From the NCBI GenBank assembly GCA_035532415.1, contig DATKRB010000072.1, positions 1 through 15,050 on the forward strand: a stretch of 15,050 bases of DNA, read 5' to 3'. Position 1 is the stretch's first letter; each line of letters opens with the position of its first letter. Source of the DNA: DATKRB01 sp035532415 (GTDB lineage: Bacteria > Actinomycetota > Acidimicrobiia > Acidimicrobiales > RAAP-2). Positions 8,015 to 14,074 of the stretch are shown here, piece after piece. The translations under genes were made by a program, and so were the position numbers. The notes under the pieces are model-generated. The model made no database searches. It was given only the letters and a program-made list of their open reading frames with translations, and had not been told where the DNA came from.

Positions 8015-8020
8015 AGCTTA
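8015..8020 (-). promoter_or_regulatory. Candidate -10 element for a leaderless transcript of the second pilT-type gene
   Basis: On the minus strand TAAGCT (8020-8015) is followed by 8 nt and then the GTG start at 8006. This spacing places transcription initiation at the start codon. No clear -35 box is visible. It suggests this ATPase can be expressed independently of the gene upstream of it. Confidence 0.35.
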
Positions 8021-8060
8021 CGCATGCCCCGGTCGCCTGACGCGAATCGCCGACGGGCCG

Positions 8061-8414
8061 TCAACCGTAGGTCGCGCTGCGCAGCTCCTCCACGGAGAGC
8101 TCCGCGGTCGAATCGCCTCCGCATTGCGGGCAACGCTCGACGTGCCGCCACGACCGGAGCAACCTCGTCCCCTCGGGATTGAGGAGGACGACGAACGACT
8201 CCGAAAGGGGATCGAGCTCCAAGCCGAAGTAGGGCCGCCAGGCAGTGGAGGCGTTCCTGGCGTCGAGATCGAGGCCCTTCAGGATGCGCCGGAAGCGCAT
8301 GGGCCCGGTATCGAACAGCCAGGTGCTGTGGCAGGACTCGAGCACGAGCAACCCGTCACTGGGGATGGCATCCACATCATTGATCATGCCCCAATCCATG
8401 CCCTCACCGGACAT
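8061..8414 (-). CDS. Small protein of unknown function with a CPQCGG motif
   Basis: I do not recognise this family by name. The product is about 117 residues from ATG 8414. The frame extends to a TTG at 8450 (129 residues), and ATGs at 8399 and 8387 are also possible; none has a decisive ribosome binding site. The body reads like a folded soluble domain: LLVLESCHSTWLFDT, then MRFRRILKGLDLD, SFVVLLNPEGTRLLRSWRH and a CPQCGG pair near the C-terminus. That pair is a plausible half metal site, perhaps together with the upstream C-H of ESCHST. No signal peptide or membrane segment is seen. It lies between the carboxyltransferase gene (stop at 8510) and the PilU-like ATPase gene (start at 8006) on the same strand, so it may be co-transcribed with either. 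Its balanced composition and lack of low-complexity sequence support a real gene. Confidence 0.72.
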   Translation of the reverse strand: MSGEGMDWGMINDVDAIPSDGLLVLESCHSTWLFDTGPMRFRRILKGLDLDARNASTAWRPYFGLELDPLSESFVVLLNPEGTRLLRSWRHVERCPQCGGDSTAELSVEELRSATYG

Positions 8415-8416
8415 CG

Positions 8417-8442
8417 GAACCACCGCGGAATTGCGGCGGTTC
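8417..8442. repeat. Imperfect 10-bp inverted repeat at the 5' end of the small CPQCGG gene
   Basis: GAACCACCGC (8417-8426) and GCGGCGGTTC (8433-8442) are complementary at 9 of 10 positions around the 6-nt centre GGAATT. It sits directly before the ATG at 8414. It could be an operator or a leader hairpin, or merely coding sequence if the TTG at 8450 is the true start. Confidence 0.4.
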
Positions 8443-8509
8443 GATGACAAGACGCGTCGTGCCAGGTAGGTGGCTATTTCGTGCCGGTGCTACTACCGGT
8501 GCGCTCGGC

Positions 8510-9859
8510 TCAGAGCGGGCTGCTCCCGTGCTTCCGGCCGATCAGGGCCTCGCGCTTGGTGGCCAGAGCTGCGAGCGCCGCGGTCAGCGCCCGGCGGGTC
8601 TCGGCAGGATCGATCACCCCGTCGACGAACCCCCGCTCGGAGGCCGGCCACGGGGTCAGGAACCGTTCCCGGTAGTCGTCCTCCCTCGCCTTGCGGTCCT
8701 CGGGGGCGACCCGGCGGTGGAGGATCTGCACCGCTCCCTGGGCCCCCATGACGGCCACCTCGGCCCCCGGCCACGCCAGGCAGATGTCGTTGCCGATCCC
8801 CTTGGAGTCCATGACGATGTAGGCGCCCCCGAAGGCCTTTCGCAGGATGACGCAGATGCGGGGGACGGTGGCCTCGGCATAGGCGAACGCCAGCTCCGCA
8901 CCGTGGCGGATCATGCCCCGCCACTCGAGGTCCTTGCCCGGGAGGAACCCCGGCGTGTCGACCAGGGTGAGGATCGGGAGGTTGAAGGCGTCGCAAAGGC
9001 GGACGAAACGGGCACCCTTCTGGGAGGCCGAGATGTCGAGGGTTCCGGCCAACGCCTGAGGTTGGTTGGCCACCACCCCGACCGGGCGGCCGCCCATCCG
9101 GCCGAAGGCGGTCACCAGCTGGGGTGCCCACCGTGGCCAGAGCTCGGTGAGGACGTCGTCGTCGAGCACGGCATGGGCGACGACGCGCACGTCGTAGGAG
9201 GCATTGTCGCGGTCGGGCACCAGCGTCCGGAGCTCGGGAACCTCCCGGTCGGTCGGGTCCCCCGTCGGCTCGAACGGCGCCTCCTCGTCGGCGTGGTCGG
9301 GGAGATAGCCGAGCAGCTCCGCCACCGCGTCGTCGAGATCCTCGGCCTCCATCGCGCAGAGGCCGCTCGCCGTCGCGTGCACGGCCACTCCACCGAGCTG
9401 CTCGATCCCCACCCTGACCCCGGTGAACGCCTCCACCATCGCCGGACCGGACACGAAGGCGACCGCAGACGAGCCCATCACGACCAGATCGCAGAGCCCC
9501 AGCAGCAGGGCCGTGCCCGAGACCACGGGTCCGGTGACGAGGCCGAGGACCGGCACGTGCCCCGAGCAGGAGGCCACGGCCGCGGCCGCACCGCCCCAAC
9601 CGTGCAACGCGTCCACCCCCTCCGAGATGTCGGCGCCGCTCGACGCCAGCTGGAGCACGAGAGGCAGGCGGAGATGCAACGCCAGCCGGGCGGCGACGGC
9701 CAGGCTCTCGCCGTCGCGTCGGGCCAGGGCGCCCCGCCGCGTGCTTCCGTCGACACGGGCGACCACGGCCGACCGCCCCCCGTAGTCGTACAGCCCCACC
9801 CCGACAGTGCCCTTCACGCCGGATCGCAGGACCAGGCTGGTCGGCGAAGCCGGGGGCAC
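8510..9859 (-). CDS. Acyl-CoA carboxylase carboxyltransferase (beta) subunit, AccD/PccB family, short N-terminus
   Basis: Carboxyltransferase subunit that would move carboxyl from carboxybiotin to an acyl-CoA (acetyl- or propionyl-CoA-like). It needs a separate biotin carboxylase/carrier subunit, which is not in the window. Both crotonase-like halves are present. The first has SSGADISEGVDALHGWGG and LGGVAVHATASGL. The second has GVVANQPQALAGTLD, VDTPGFLPG, AFGGAYIVMDSKGIGND and AWPGAEVAVMGAQGAV. The first oxyanion-hole region reads GPVVSGT where the family usually has GPCAGGA. At about 449 residues it is shorter than usual (about 510-530), because the N-terminal segment with the RIDLLLD-type sequence is missing. 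I prefer the GTG at 9859, 8 nt after TAGGAT; the frame extends to a GTG at 9904 (464 residues). Substrate is unknown. Confidence 0.88.
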   Translation of the reverse strand: MPPASPTSLVLRSGVKGTVGVGLYDYGGRSAVVARVDGSTRRGALARRDGESLAVAARLALHLRLPLVLQLASSGADISEGVDALHGWGGAAAAVASCSGHVPVLGLVTGPVVSGTALLLGLCDLVVMGSSAVAFVSGPAMVEAFTGVRVGIEQLGGVAVHATASGLCAMEAEDLDDAVAELLGYLPDHADEEAPFEPTGDPTDREVPELRTLVPDRDNASYDVRVVAHAVLDDDVLTELWPRWAPQLVTAFGRMGGRPVGVVANQPQALAGTLDISASQKGARFVRLCDAFNLPILTLVDTPGFLPGKDLEWRGMIRHGAELAFAYAEATVPRICVILRKAFGGAYIVMDSKGIGNDICLAWPGAEVAVMGAQGAVQILHRRVAPEDRKAREDDYRERFLTPWPASERGFVDGVIDPAETRRALTAALAALATKREALIGRKHGSSPL

Positions 9860-9867
9860 GGGCCCCG

Positions 9868-9873
9868 ATCCTA
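9868..9873 (-). promoter_or_regulatory. Candidate -10 element for the carboxyltransferase gene
   Basis: TAGGAT on the minus strand (9873-9868) is followed by 8 nt and then an in-frame GTG at 9859. This matches the leaderless geometry seen before the starts at 8006 and 5983. If it is the true promoter, the upstream in-frame GTG at 9904 cannot be the start. No clear -35 box is seen. Confidence 0.35.
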
Positions 9874-9952
9874 GGGTCCGTGCCCCGTGACCGCTTCCCG
9901 TCACCCGGTGCGATCCCCCGAGGGCCGCGACGCCGACCCGGCACCGTGCACC

Positions 9953-9997
9953 GAGCTCGGAGCTCGGAGCTCGGAGCTCGGAGCTCGGAGCTCGGAG
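9953..9997. repeat. Tandem heptanucleotide array: six perfect GAGCTCG units plus GAG
   Basis: Six uninterrupted copies of GAGCTCG occupy 9953-9994, followed by a partial GAG. Each unit contains the 6-bp palindrome GAGCTC, so the array can fold on itself in many registers. It lies in the noncoding gap between the divergent carboxyltransferase and pilM genes, just upstream of an AT-richer stretch that probably holds the pilM promoter. Perfect copy identity suggests recent expansion by slippage. Confidence 0.95.
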
Positions 9998-10113
9998 GAG
10001 AGATTTTTCTCTATTCGGATATGTGTGCAGTAGGGTTTCTCGTAGTCAGTGAGGACTTGAGCGGTGGATTGAAGTAAATGGCGGGCTCACCGAGTGGTCC
10101 CAGCACCCCGGCA

Positions 10114-10134
10114 GGTGGATGGCGGACATCCACC
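10114..10134 (+). repeat. Perfect 8-bp inverted repeat (hairpin) in the pilM leader
   Basis: GGTGGATG (10114-10121) and CATCCACC (10127-10134) are exactly complementary around a 5-nt loop GCGGA. The repeat lies 44 bp before the pilM start codon and well downstream of the AT-rich promoter-like stretch, so it would be in the mRNA leader. No T-run follows, so a classical terminator is unlikely. A regulator operator or an RNA stability or translation element are the alternatives. Confidence 0.6.
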
Positions 10135-10178
10135 CCCGCCGAGTGGACCCGAACCGGCGGAAGGCGGGGGAAGAGCGG

Positions 10179-11867
10179 ATGGCACAGCGGATCGTCGGGC
10201 TCGACATCGGCACCAGCGCGGCCCGCGCGGTCGAGCTGTCCGTGGCCGAGGGACAGAGGCCGGTTCTCGAGGCGTTCGGCCAGGTCGGGTTGCCCCATGG
10301 TGCGGTAATCGACGGCGAGGTGCGCGACCGGGCCGGCGTCGCCCAGGCGCTCCACCGCCTCTGGCAGGAGGGCGGGTTCAAGGAGAAGCGGGTCCACATC
10401 GGCATCGCCGGGCTGCGGGCCATCACCCGTGAGCTCGACATGCCGACGCTGCCGCCCGAGGAGCTCGACGACGCGGTCCGGTTCCGCGCCGACGAGGTCC
10501 TCCCCTTTCCCTTGGAGCGCACGGTCATCTCCTCCAAGGTGATCGCCCGGTACACCGATGCCGAGGGCGATCCGACCCTGCGGGTGCTCGTGGCCGCCGC
10601 CCATCTCGACCTCATCGACTCGGTCGTGGCAGCGGCGGTCGAAGCCGGGCTCGAGCCCGTCGGCATCGACCTGAACACCGCTGCCCTCGTACGAGCCCTG
10701 TCGGACCCGAGCTACCGAGGCGGTCCCGAGGCCATCGTCTCGGTCGGCGCCGGCCTCACGCTGGTGGTGGTCCACGAAGGCGGCATCCTCCAGTTCGTCC
10801 GGACCATCGACCTCGGAGGTGCGTCGACCACCAGGTCCATCGCCGGCGCGCTGGACCTGCCCGAGACGGACGCCGAGGCGGTGAAGCGCCGGCTGAGCTC
10901 CGGGGACGAGCAGGACATCGGAGCGAGGGAGGCCAACGCCCAGGCCGTCGCCGGCCTGGTCGGCGAGATCCAGAGCTCGGTCCGTTTCTTCTCGTCCCAG
11001 CCCGGGCGGAGCCCGGTCTCGCGGCTGCTGGTGACCGGGGGCGGCGCCCAGACGGCCGGGTTCGTGAGCGAGCTCCAGAAGGCCTCCGACGTGCCGGTCG
11101 TCCCCGCCTCCCCTCTCTCGATGACCGACACGAGCCGCCTGCCGATCACCCCCGAGCAGGCGGCCGCCATCGATCCGACCCTGGCGGTGCCGATCGGGTT
11201 GGCCATTCCCGACCCCTCCGGCCGGCCCTTCAACCTGCTGCCGGCAGAGGTCCGCCAGCAGGCGGCCGAGCGCAAGGTCCGGCGGGGCTTGCTCGTCGGT
11301 GCGGGCGCGATCCTCGTCCTGGTGATCGGCCTCTCGGCCTGGCGCGTGCTCGCGGTCAACGACGCGAAGAACCAGGTGAAGGTCCTTTCGGCGAGCATCG
11401 CCGAGATCAAGACGGTGCAGATCCCCAAGTACGACAAGGCGGTGGCGCTGAAGAATTCCGTCGCGGCCCTGCAGAAGCAGCCGATCCCGGCGCTGGCCGG
11501 TGAGGTCGACTGGCTGGTCGTGCTGAACCAGCTCGGTCAGTACCAGCCGCCCAACGCGGTCCTCTCCGCCCTCTCCCTTCAGGCCACGCCGGCTACGACC
11601 TCGCCGGCTCCCACGACGGGGAGCTCCACCACGCCGCCGCCGGCGTCGGTCGCGGTCGGCACGATCAGCACGACGATCACGGTCCCCGACCTCCCGTCGG
11701 TCACGGCGTGGGGCCAGTCGATGAGCGGCGCCCCGGTGCTGTCCAACGTCATCCCGACCGGAACCCTGGCACCGCTCCTGTCGGGCGTGACGTTCACGGC
11801 GTCGATGGGCATCAACGGCAACGCCCACTCCCAACGGCTGAGCCAATTCGAGGAGGCGCTGCCATGA
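10179..11867 (+). CDS. pilM: PilM-PilN fusion protein, type IV pilus inner-membrane alignment complex
   Basis: Single 562-residue chain combining two proteins that are normally separate. Residues 1-~345 are PilM, an actin-fold cytoplasmic ATPase-like protein: GLDIGTSAARAVEL (7-20), a glycine-rich loop SVGAGLTLVVV (188-198) and VTGGGA (285-290). FNLLP (351-355) follows, matching the INLLP motif at the cytoplasmic N-terminus of PilN that docks into PilM in other species. One membrane segment (~370-392), a helical stretch, a Pro/Thr-rich insert (~468-490) and a PilN-like periplasmic domain follow. The ATG at 10179 has GGGGGAAG upstream and begins the conserved PilM sequence; the frame extends to 10119 without support. 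The stop overlaps pilO by 4 nt (ATGA). It should link PilB/PilC to the envelope. Confidence in both halves is high. Confidence 0.93.
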   Translation: MAQRIVGLDIGTSAARAVELSVAEGQRPVLEAFGQVGLPHGAVIDGEVRDRAGVAQALHRLWQEGGFKEKRVHIGIAGLRAITRELDMPTLPPEELDDAVRFRADEVLPFPLERTVISSKVIARYTDAEGDPTLRVLVAAAHLDLIDSVVAAAVEAGLEPVGIDLNTAALVRALSDPSYRGGPEAIVSVGAGLTLVVVHEGGILQFVRTIDLGGASTTRSIAGALDLPETDAEAVKRRLSSGDEQDIGAREANAQAVAGLVGEIQSSVRFFSSQPGRSPVSRLLVTGGGAQTAGFVSELQKASDVPVVPASPLSMTDTSRLPITPEQAAAIDPTLAVPIGLAIPDPSGRPFNLLPAEVRQQAAERKVRRGLLVGAGAILVLVIGLSAWRVLAVNDAKNQVKVLSASIAEIKTVQIPKYDKAVALKNSVAALQKQPIPALAGEVDWLVVLNQLGQYQPPNAVLSALSLQATPATTSPAPTTGSSTTPPPASVAVGTISTTITVPDLPSVTAWGQSMSGAPVLSNVIPTGTLAPLLSGVTFTASMGINGNAHSQRLSQFEEALP

Positions 11868-12454
11868 GCGAGACCTCGTCGAGCACTGCGGCCGTCGTGA
11901 AGAGCCGGCCCGTCCTCATCGCGCTGGGCGTCGGCCTGGTCGTGCTCCTGATCTGGCTGCTGGCCTTCTTCCTCCCGCAGGGCAAGGACCTGTCGAAGTA
12001 CCACGCGCAACAGCAACAGCTCCAGACACAGCAGTCCCAGCTCGAGGTGCAGCTCGCGCAGCTGCGGGCCACCTCGAAGGCGACCCCGAGGCTGCTGGCC
12101 CTTCAGGCCCAGTACACCAACCTCGTCCCGCCCACGGCGGACATCTACAACTACATCAACCTGATGTCGAGCACGGCAGCCGCGAGCGGCATGCATCTGG
12201 TGAGCATCACCCCGTCTAGCACCGGCACGCCGGTGCCCGGAACGAGCCTGCAGGCGATCCCGGTGTCCCTCGTCACCACGGGCAGCTACGACAGCACGCT
12301 CGGGTTCATAAAGGCGGTGTACGCGCTGCCGCGCCTCACCGTCGTCAACTCGATGTCGCTCACGGGCGGCGGGCCGGGCACGAACCGCTCCACCTCGCTG
12401 AACGAGAGCTTCTCGCTCACCATCTACACGACGTTCAAGCCGGCGACCCCGTGA
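11864..12454 (+). CDS. pilO: Type IV pilus alignment protein PilO
   Basis: Bitopic inner-membrane protein that pairs with PilN in the T4P alignment complex. The 196 residues comprise a short cytoplasmic tail, one membrane segment (~16-38), a Gln-rich coiled-coil stretch (~44-70: HAQQQQLQTQQSQLE) and a periplasmic domain with PilO-like features (LVPPTADIYNYINLMSSTAAASGMHLVSI and IPVSLVTTGSYDSTLGFIKAVYALPRLTVV). The ATG overlaps the pilM-pilN stop as ATGA, and AGGAGG lies 7 nt upstream inside the preceding gene, giving coupled translation. Position after PilN and domain pattern make PilO the clear choice, although family sequence conservation is always low. Confidence 0.9.
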   Translation: MSETSSSTAAVVKSRPVLIALGVGLVVLLIWLLAFFLPQGKDLSKYHAQQQQLQTQQSQLEVQLAQLRATSKATPRLLALQAQYTNLVPPTADIYNYINLMSSTAAASGMHLVSITPSSTGTPVPGTSLQAIPVSLVTTGSYDSTLGFIKAVYALPRLTVVNSMSLTGGGPGTNRSTSLNESFSLTIYTTFKPATP

Positions 12455-12472
12455 GAGAGGCAGGGCACTGAG

Positions 12473-12802
12473 ATGACCTTGGGCACGAGCGCCACCCCAT
12501 TGCCGAACCGAGACGCCGAGGCCCCGAACGGCATCTCCTTCCCGCTGCGATCGTCGATCCGCCGCCGGTCGCTCGTCGCGATGTGCGGCGTCCTGATGGC
12601 CGGCGGGATCGCGGCGGGTTGCGGCGGCGGCTCCGGTGTTGCTTCGGCTCCGTCGTCCACGGCTCACGAGACGGCCACTCAGGGCACTGCGGCGGCCACC
12701 GCACCGACCACGACGACGACGTCGTTGCCCGCCCAGTGCGGAGCCCCGCGGGACCCGCTCGACCCGACCAACACCCCGGCGCCGAGCCCGCCTGCCTGCT
12801 GA
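12473..12802 (+). CDS. Small putative lipoprotein after pilO (possible PilP positional analogue)
   Basis: Product of 109 residues. After a 27-residue lead, an Arg cluster (R30-R32) precedes a hydrophobic segment ending IAAGC (C50), a plausible though non-consensus lipoprotein cleavage site. RRRSLVA also faintly resembles a twin-arginine motif. The mature part is a Gly/Ser/Thr-rich spacer with a Thr run (79-83), then a Pro-rich tail with cysteines at 89 and 109, the last residue. There is no recognisable domain. It begins 18 bp after the pilO stop, with GAGAGAGG upstream at long spacing; a start closer to the signal sequence is possible. In proteobacteria the lipoprotein PilP follows pilO, so the position is suggestive, but I see no PilP-like domain. 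Real gene likely; function unknown. Confidence 0.68.
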   Translation: MTLGTSATPLPNRDAEAPNGISFPLRSSIRRRSLVAMCGVLMAGGIAAGCGGGSGVASAPSSTAHETATQGTAAATAPTTTTTSLPAQCGAPRDPLDPTNTPAPSPPAC

Positions 12803-12832
12803 AGCCCGCCCGCGGGCGCGACGTCGAGGCGG

Positions 12833-12838
12833 TAACCT
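12833..12838 (+). promoter_or_regulatory. Candidate -10 element for the CoA-transferase gene
   Basis: TAACCT (TAnnnT) lies 27 nt before the TTG start at 12866, leaving a short leader that includes AGGGGGA. No -35 box is recognisable. If used, it separates this gene from the pil operon upstream. Confidence 0.3.
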
Positions 12839-12865
12839 GCGGCCTTCGGACCGAGGGGGAGACCG

Positions 12866-14074
12866 TTGTACGACGTCATGCAGGGTGTACAGGTGGTCGA
12901 GGTGGCGGAGCACACCTTCGTCCCCGCAGCGTCGATGATCCTGGCCGACTGGGGCGCCGACGTCATCAAGATCGAGCGGGCGGACGGCGGTGACGCGGCC
13001 CGTTCCATGCGGGTCATCCAACGCCCGGGGCTGCGAGCCAACCCGTTCTTCGAGGCGGCGAACCGAGGAAAGCGCAGCGTCGGGCTCGACCTCACCCAGC
13101 CCGAGGGGCGCGAGCAGCTCTACAAGCTCGTCTCGGGCGCCGACGTCTTCATCACCAACATGCGCGACGACGCCCGCGTGAAGCTCGGCATCGAGCCGGC
13201 CGACCTCATGGAGCGCAATCCGCGGCTCGTGTACGCCAGTGGCACGGGCTACGGGACACGCGGTCCGATGGCCCGGGCTCGTGGGTTCGACTACCCGTCG
13301 TCGTGGTGCCGGTCCGGCTCCGCGTACGTGCAGACCCCGGCCGATGGCGGGCCGCCGCCATCGCAGCCCGGATCGGTCGGCGACCTCACCGGAGGGGCGA
13401 CCCTTGCCGGGGCGATCTCCGCAGCGCTGTACCGGCGGGAGCGGACCGGCCGGGGCGCCGTGATCGACCACGCGCTGTACCTCATGGGCGCCTACATCAT
13501 GAGCCAGGCTCTCATCAGTGCGAGCCTCGGATGGAGCCCGTCGGGTCGGCCCGCCCCCCGGACGGAAGCACCCGACCCGGCCAACAACATCTATCGCACC
13601 AAGGACGGGCGATGGCTCGTCCTCTGCCTTCTGTACGACCAGTGGTGGCCCGACCTGGCGCGCAAGGTCCACCACGAGGAATGGCTCACCGACCCCCGCT
13701 ACGCCGATCCGGCGGCACGCGCCGCGAACAACGTCGCGCTGATCGCGGAACTCGACGCCATCTTCGCGACCCGGACGCTGTCGGAGTGGGAGGACGAGCT
13801 TGCCACCATGGAGGGCGTGTGGTCGCCGGTGAAGAGCCCCGACGAGGTCATCGGGGACGTGCAGGCGCTCGAGAACGGCTTCGTCACCCCGGTGACGCTC
13901 GGCGACGGCGGCTCCTACCTGACCGGAGCGTCCCCGGCGCAGTTCGACGGGCGACCCGTCGGGGCCCTGCGGGCGGCTCCCGCCCTCGGGCGGGACACCG
14001 ACGACGTGATGCGCGAGCTCGGGTTGACCGAGGAGCAGATCGCCGGGATGCGCGCCCGGGGTGTCATCAGGTAG
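12866..14074 (+). CDS. CaiB/BaiF-family (class III) CoA-transferase
   Basis: Family III CoA-transferase or racemase-type enzyme that moves CoA between acids (or racemises 2-methylacyl-CoA). The substrate cannot be inferred. The 402-residue product shows the family N-terminus GVQVVEVAEHTFVPAASMILADWGADVIKIE, then NPFFEAANRGKRSVGLDL, ADVFITNMR, NPRLVYASGTGYG and QPGSVGDLTGG, where D173 aligns with the catalytic aspartate. NNIYRTKDGRWLVL and a C-terminal VITPVTL-like segment follow. Length is normal for the family. The TTG start is chosen because AGGGGGA lies 5 nt upstream; the ATG at 12878 would be 17 nt away. It is 63 bp after the lipoprotein gene and could be read through from the pil operon, but it has its own candidate promoter and no obvious pilus role. 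It overlaps the convergent membrane-protein gene by 8 bp. Confidence 0.92.
   Translation: MYDVMQGVQVVEVAEHTFVPAASMILADWGADVIKIERADGGDAARSMRVIQRPGLRANPFFEAANRGKRSVGLDLTQPEGREQLYKLVSGADVFITNMRDDARVKLGIEPADLMERNPRLVYASGTGYGTRGPMARARGFDYPSSWCRSGSAYVQTPADGGPPPSQPGSVGDLTGGATLAGAISAALYRRERTGRGAVIDHALYLMGAYIMSQALISASLGWSPSGRPAPRTEAPDPANNIYRTKDGRWLVLCLLYDQWWPDLARKVHHEEWLTDPRYADPAARAANNVALIAELDAIFATRTLSEWEDELATMEGVWSPVKSPDEVIGDVQALENGFVTPVTLGDGGSYLTGASPAQFDGRPVGALRAAPALGRDTDDVMRELGLTEEQIAGMRARGVIR

Larger units (their letters stand above)
9860..10178. other. Divergent intergenic/regulatory region upstream of pilM
   Basis: Between the carboxyltransferase start and the pilM ATG there are about 319 bases (274 if the former starts at 9904). 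They contain a -10 candidate for the carboxyltransferase, the GAGCTCG array, the short inverted repeat AGAGA-TTTT-TCTCT (9999-10012), an AT-richer stretch at 10000-10080 with a weak -10 candidate TAGGGT (10031-10036, plus strand), and a perfect 8-bp hairpin at 10114-10134. No RNA gene or convincing small protein gene was seen. A short frame crossing the heptads just reads the repeat. Confidence 0.6.

Noticed and set aside
5844..8447. 867-codon plus-strand open frame across pilD, the PilU-like gene and the small gene
   Set aside because: It overlaps three genes supported by motifs and reads as low-complexity Arg/Gly/Pro sequence; a shadow frame.
8484..8499. CCGGT/ACCGG hairpin after the carboxyltransferase stop as a terminator
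   Set aside because: Only a 5-bp stem with no T-run; too weak to annotate.
8444..9874. 476-codon plus-strand open frame opposite the carboxyltransferase
   Set aside because: His/Gly/Arg-rich, no domain, and antisense to an intact enzyme gene.
9953..9997. Heptad array considered as a CRISPR
   Set aside because: Units are 7 bp and contiguous with no spacers, and there are no cas genes nearby.
9880..10077. 65-codon frame reading through the GAGCTCG heptads
   Set aside because: Its only regularity (SELGARSSELG) is the translated DNA repeat; no ribosome binding site or signal, so not called as a gene.
10011..11846. 611-codon minus-strand open frame opposite pilM-pilN
   Set aside because: Antisense to a clear PilM-PilN coding sequence, with no recognisable domain and shadow-type composition.
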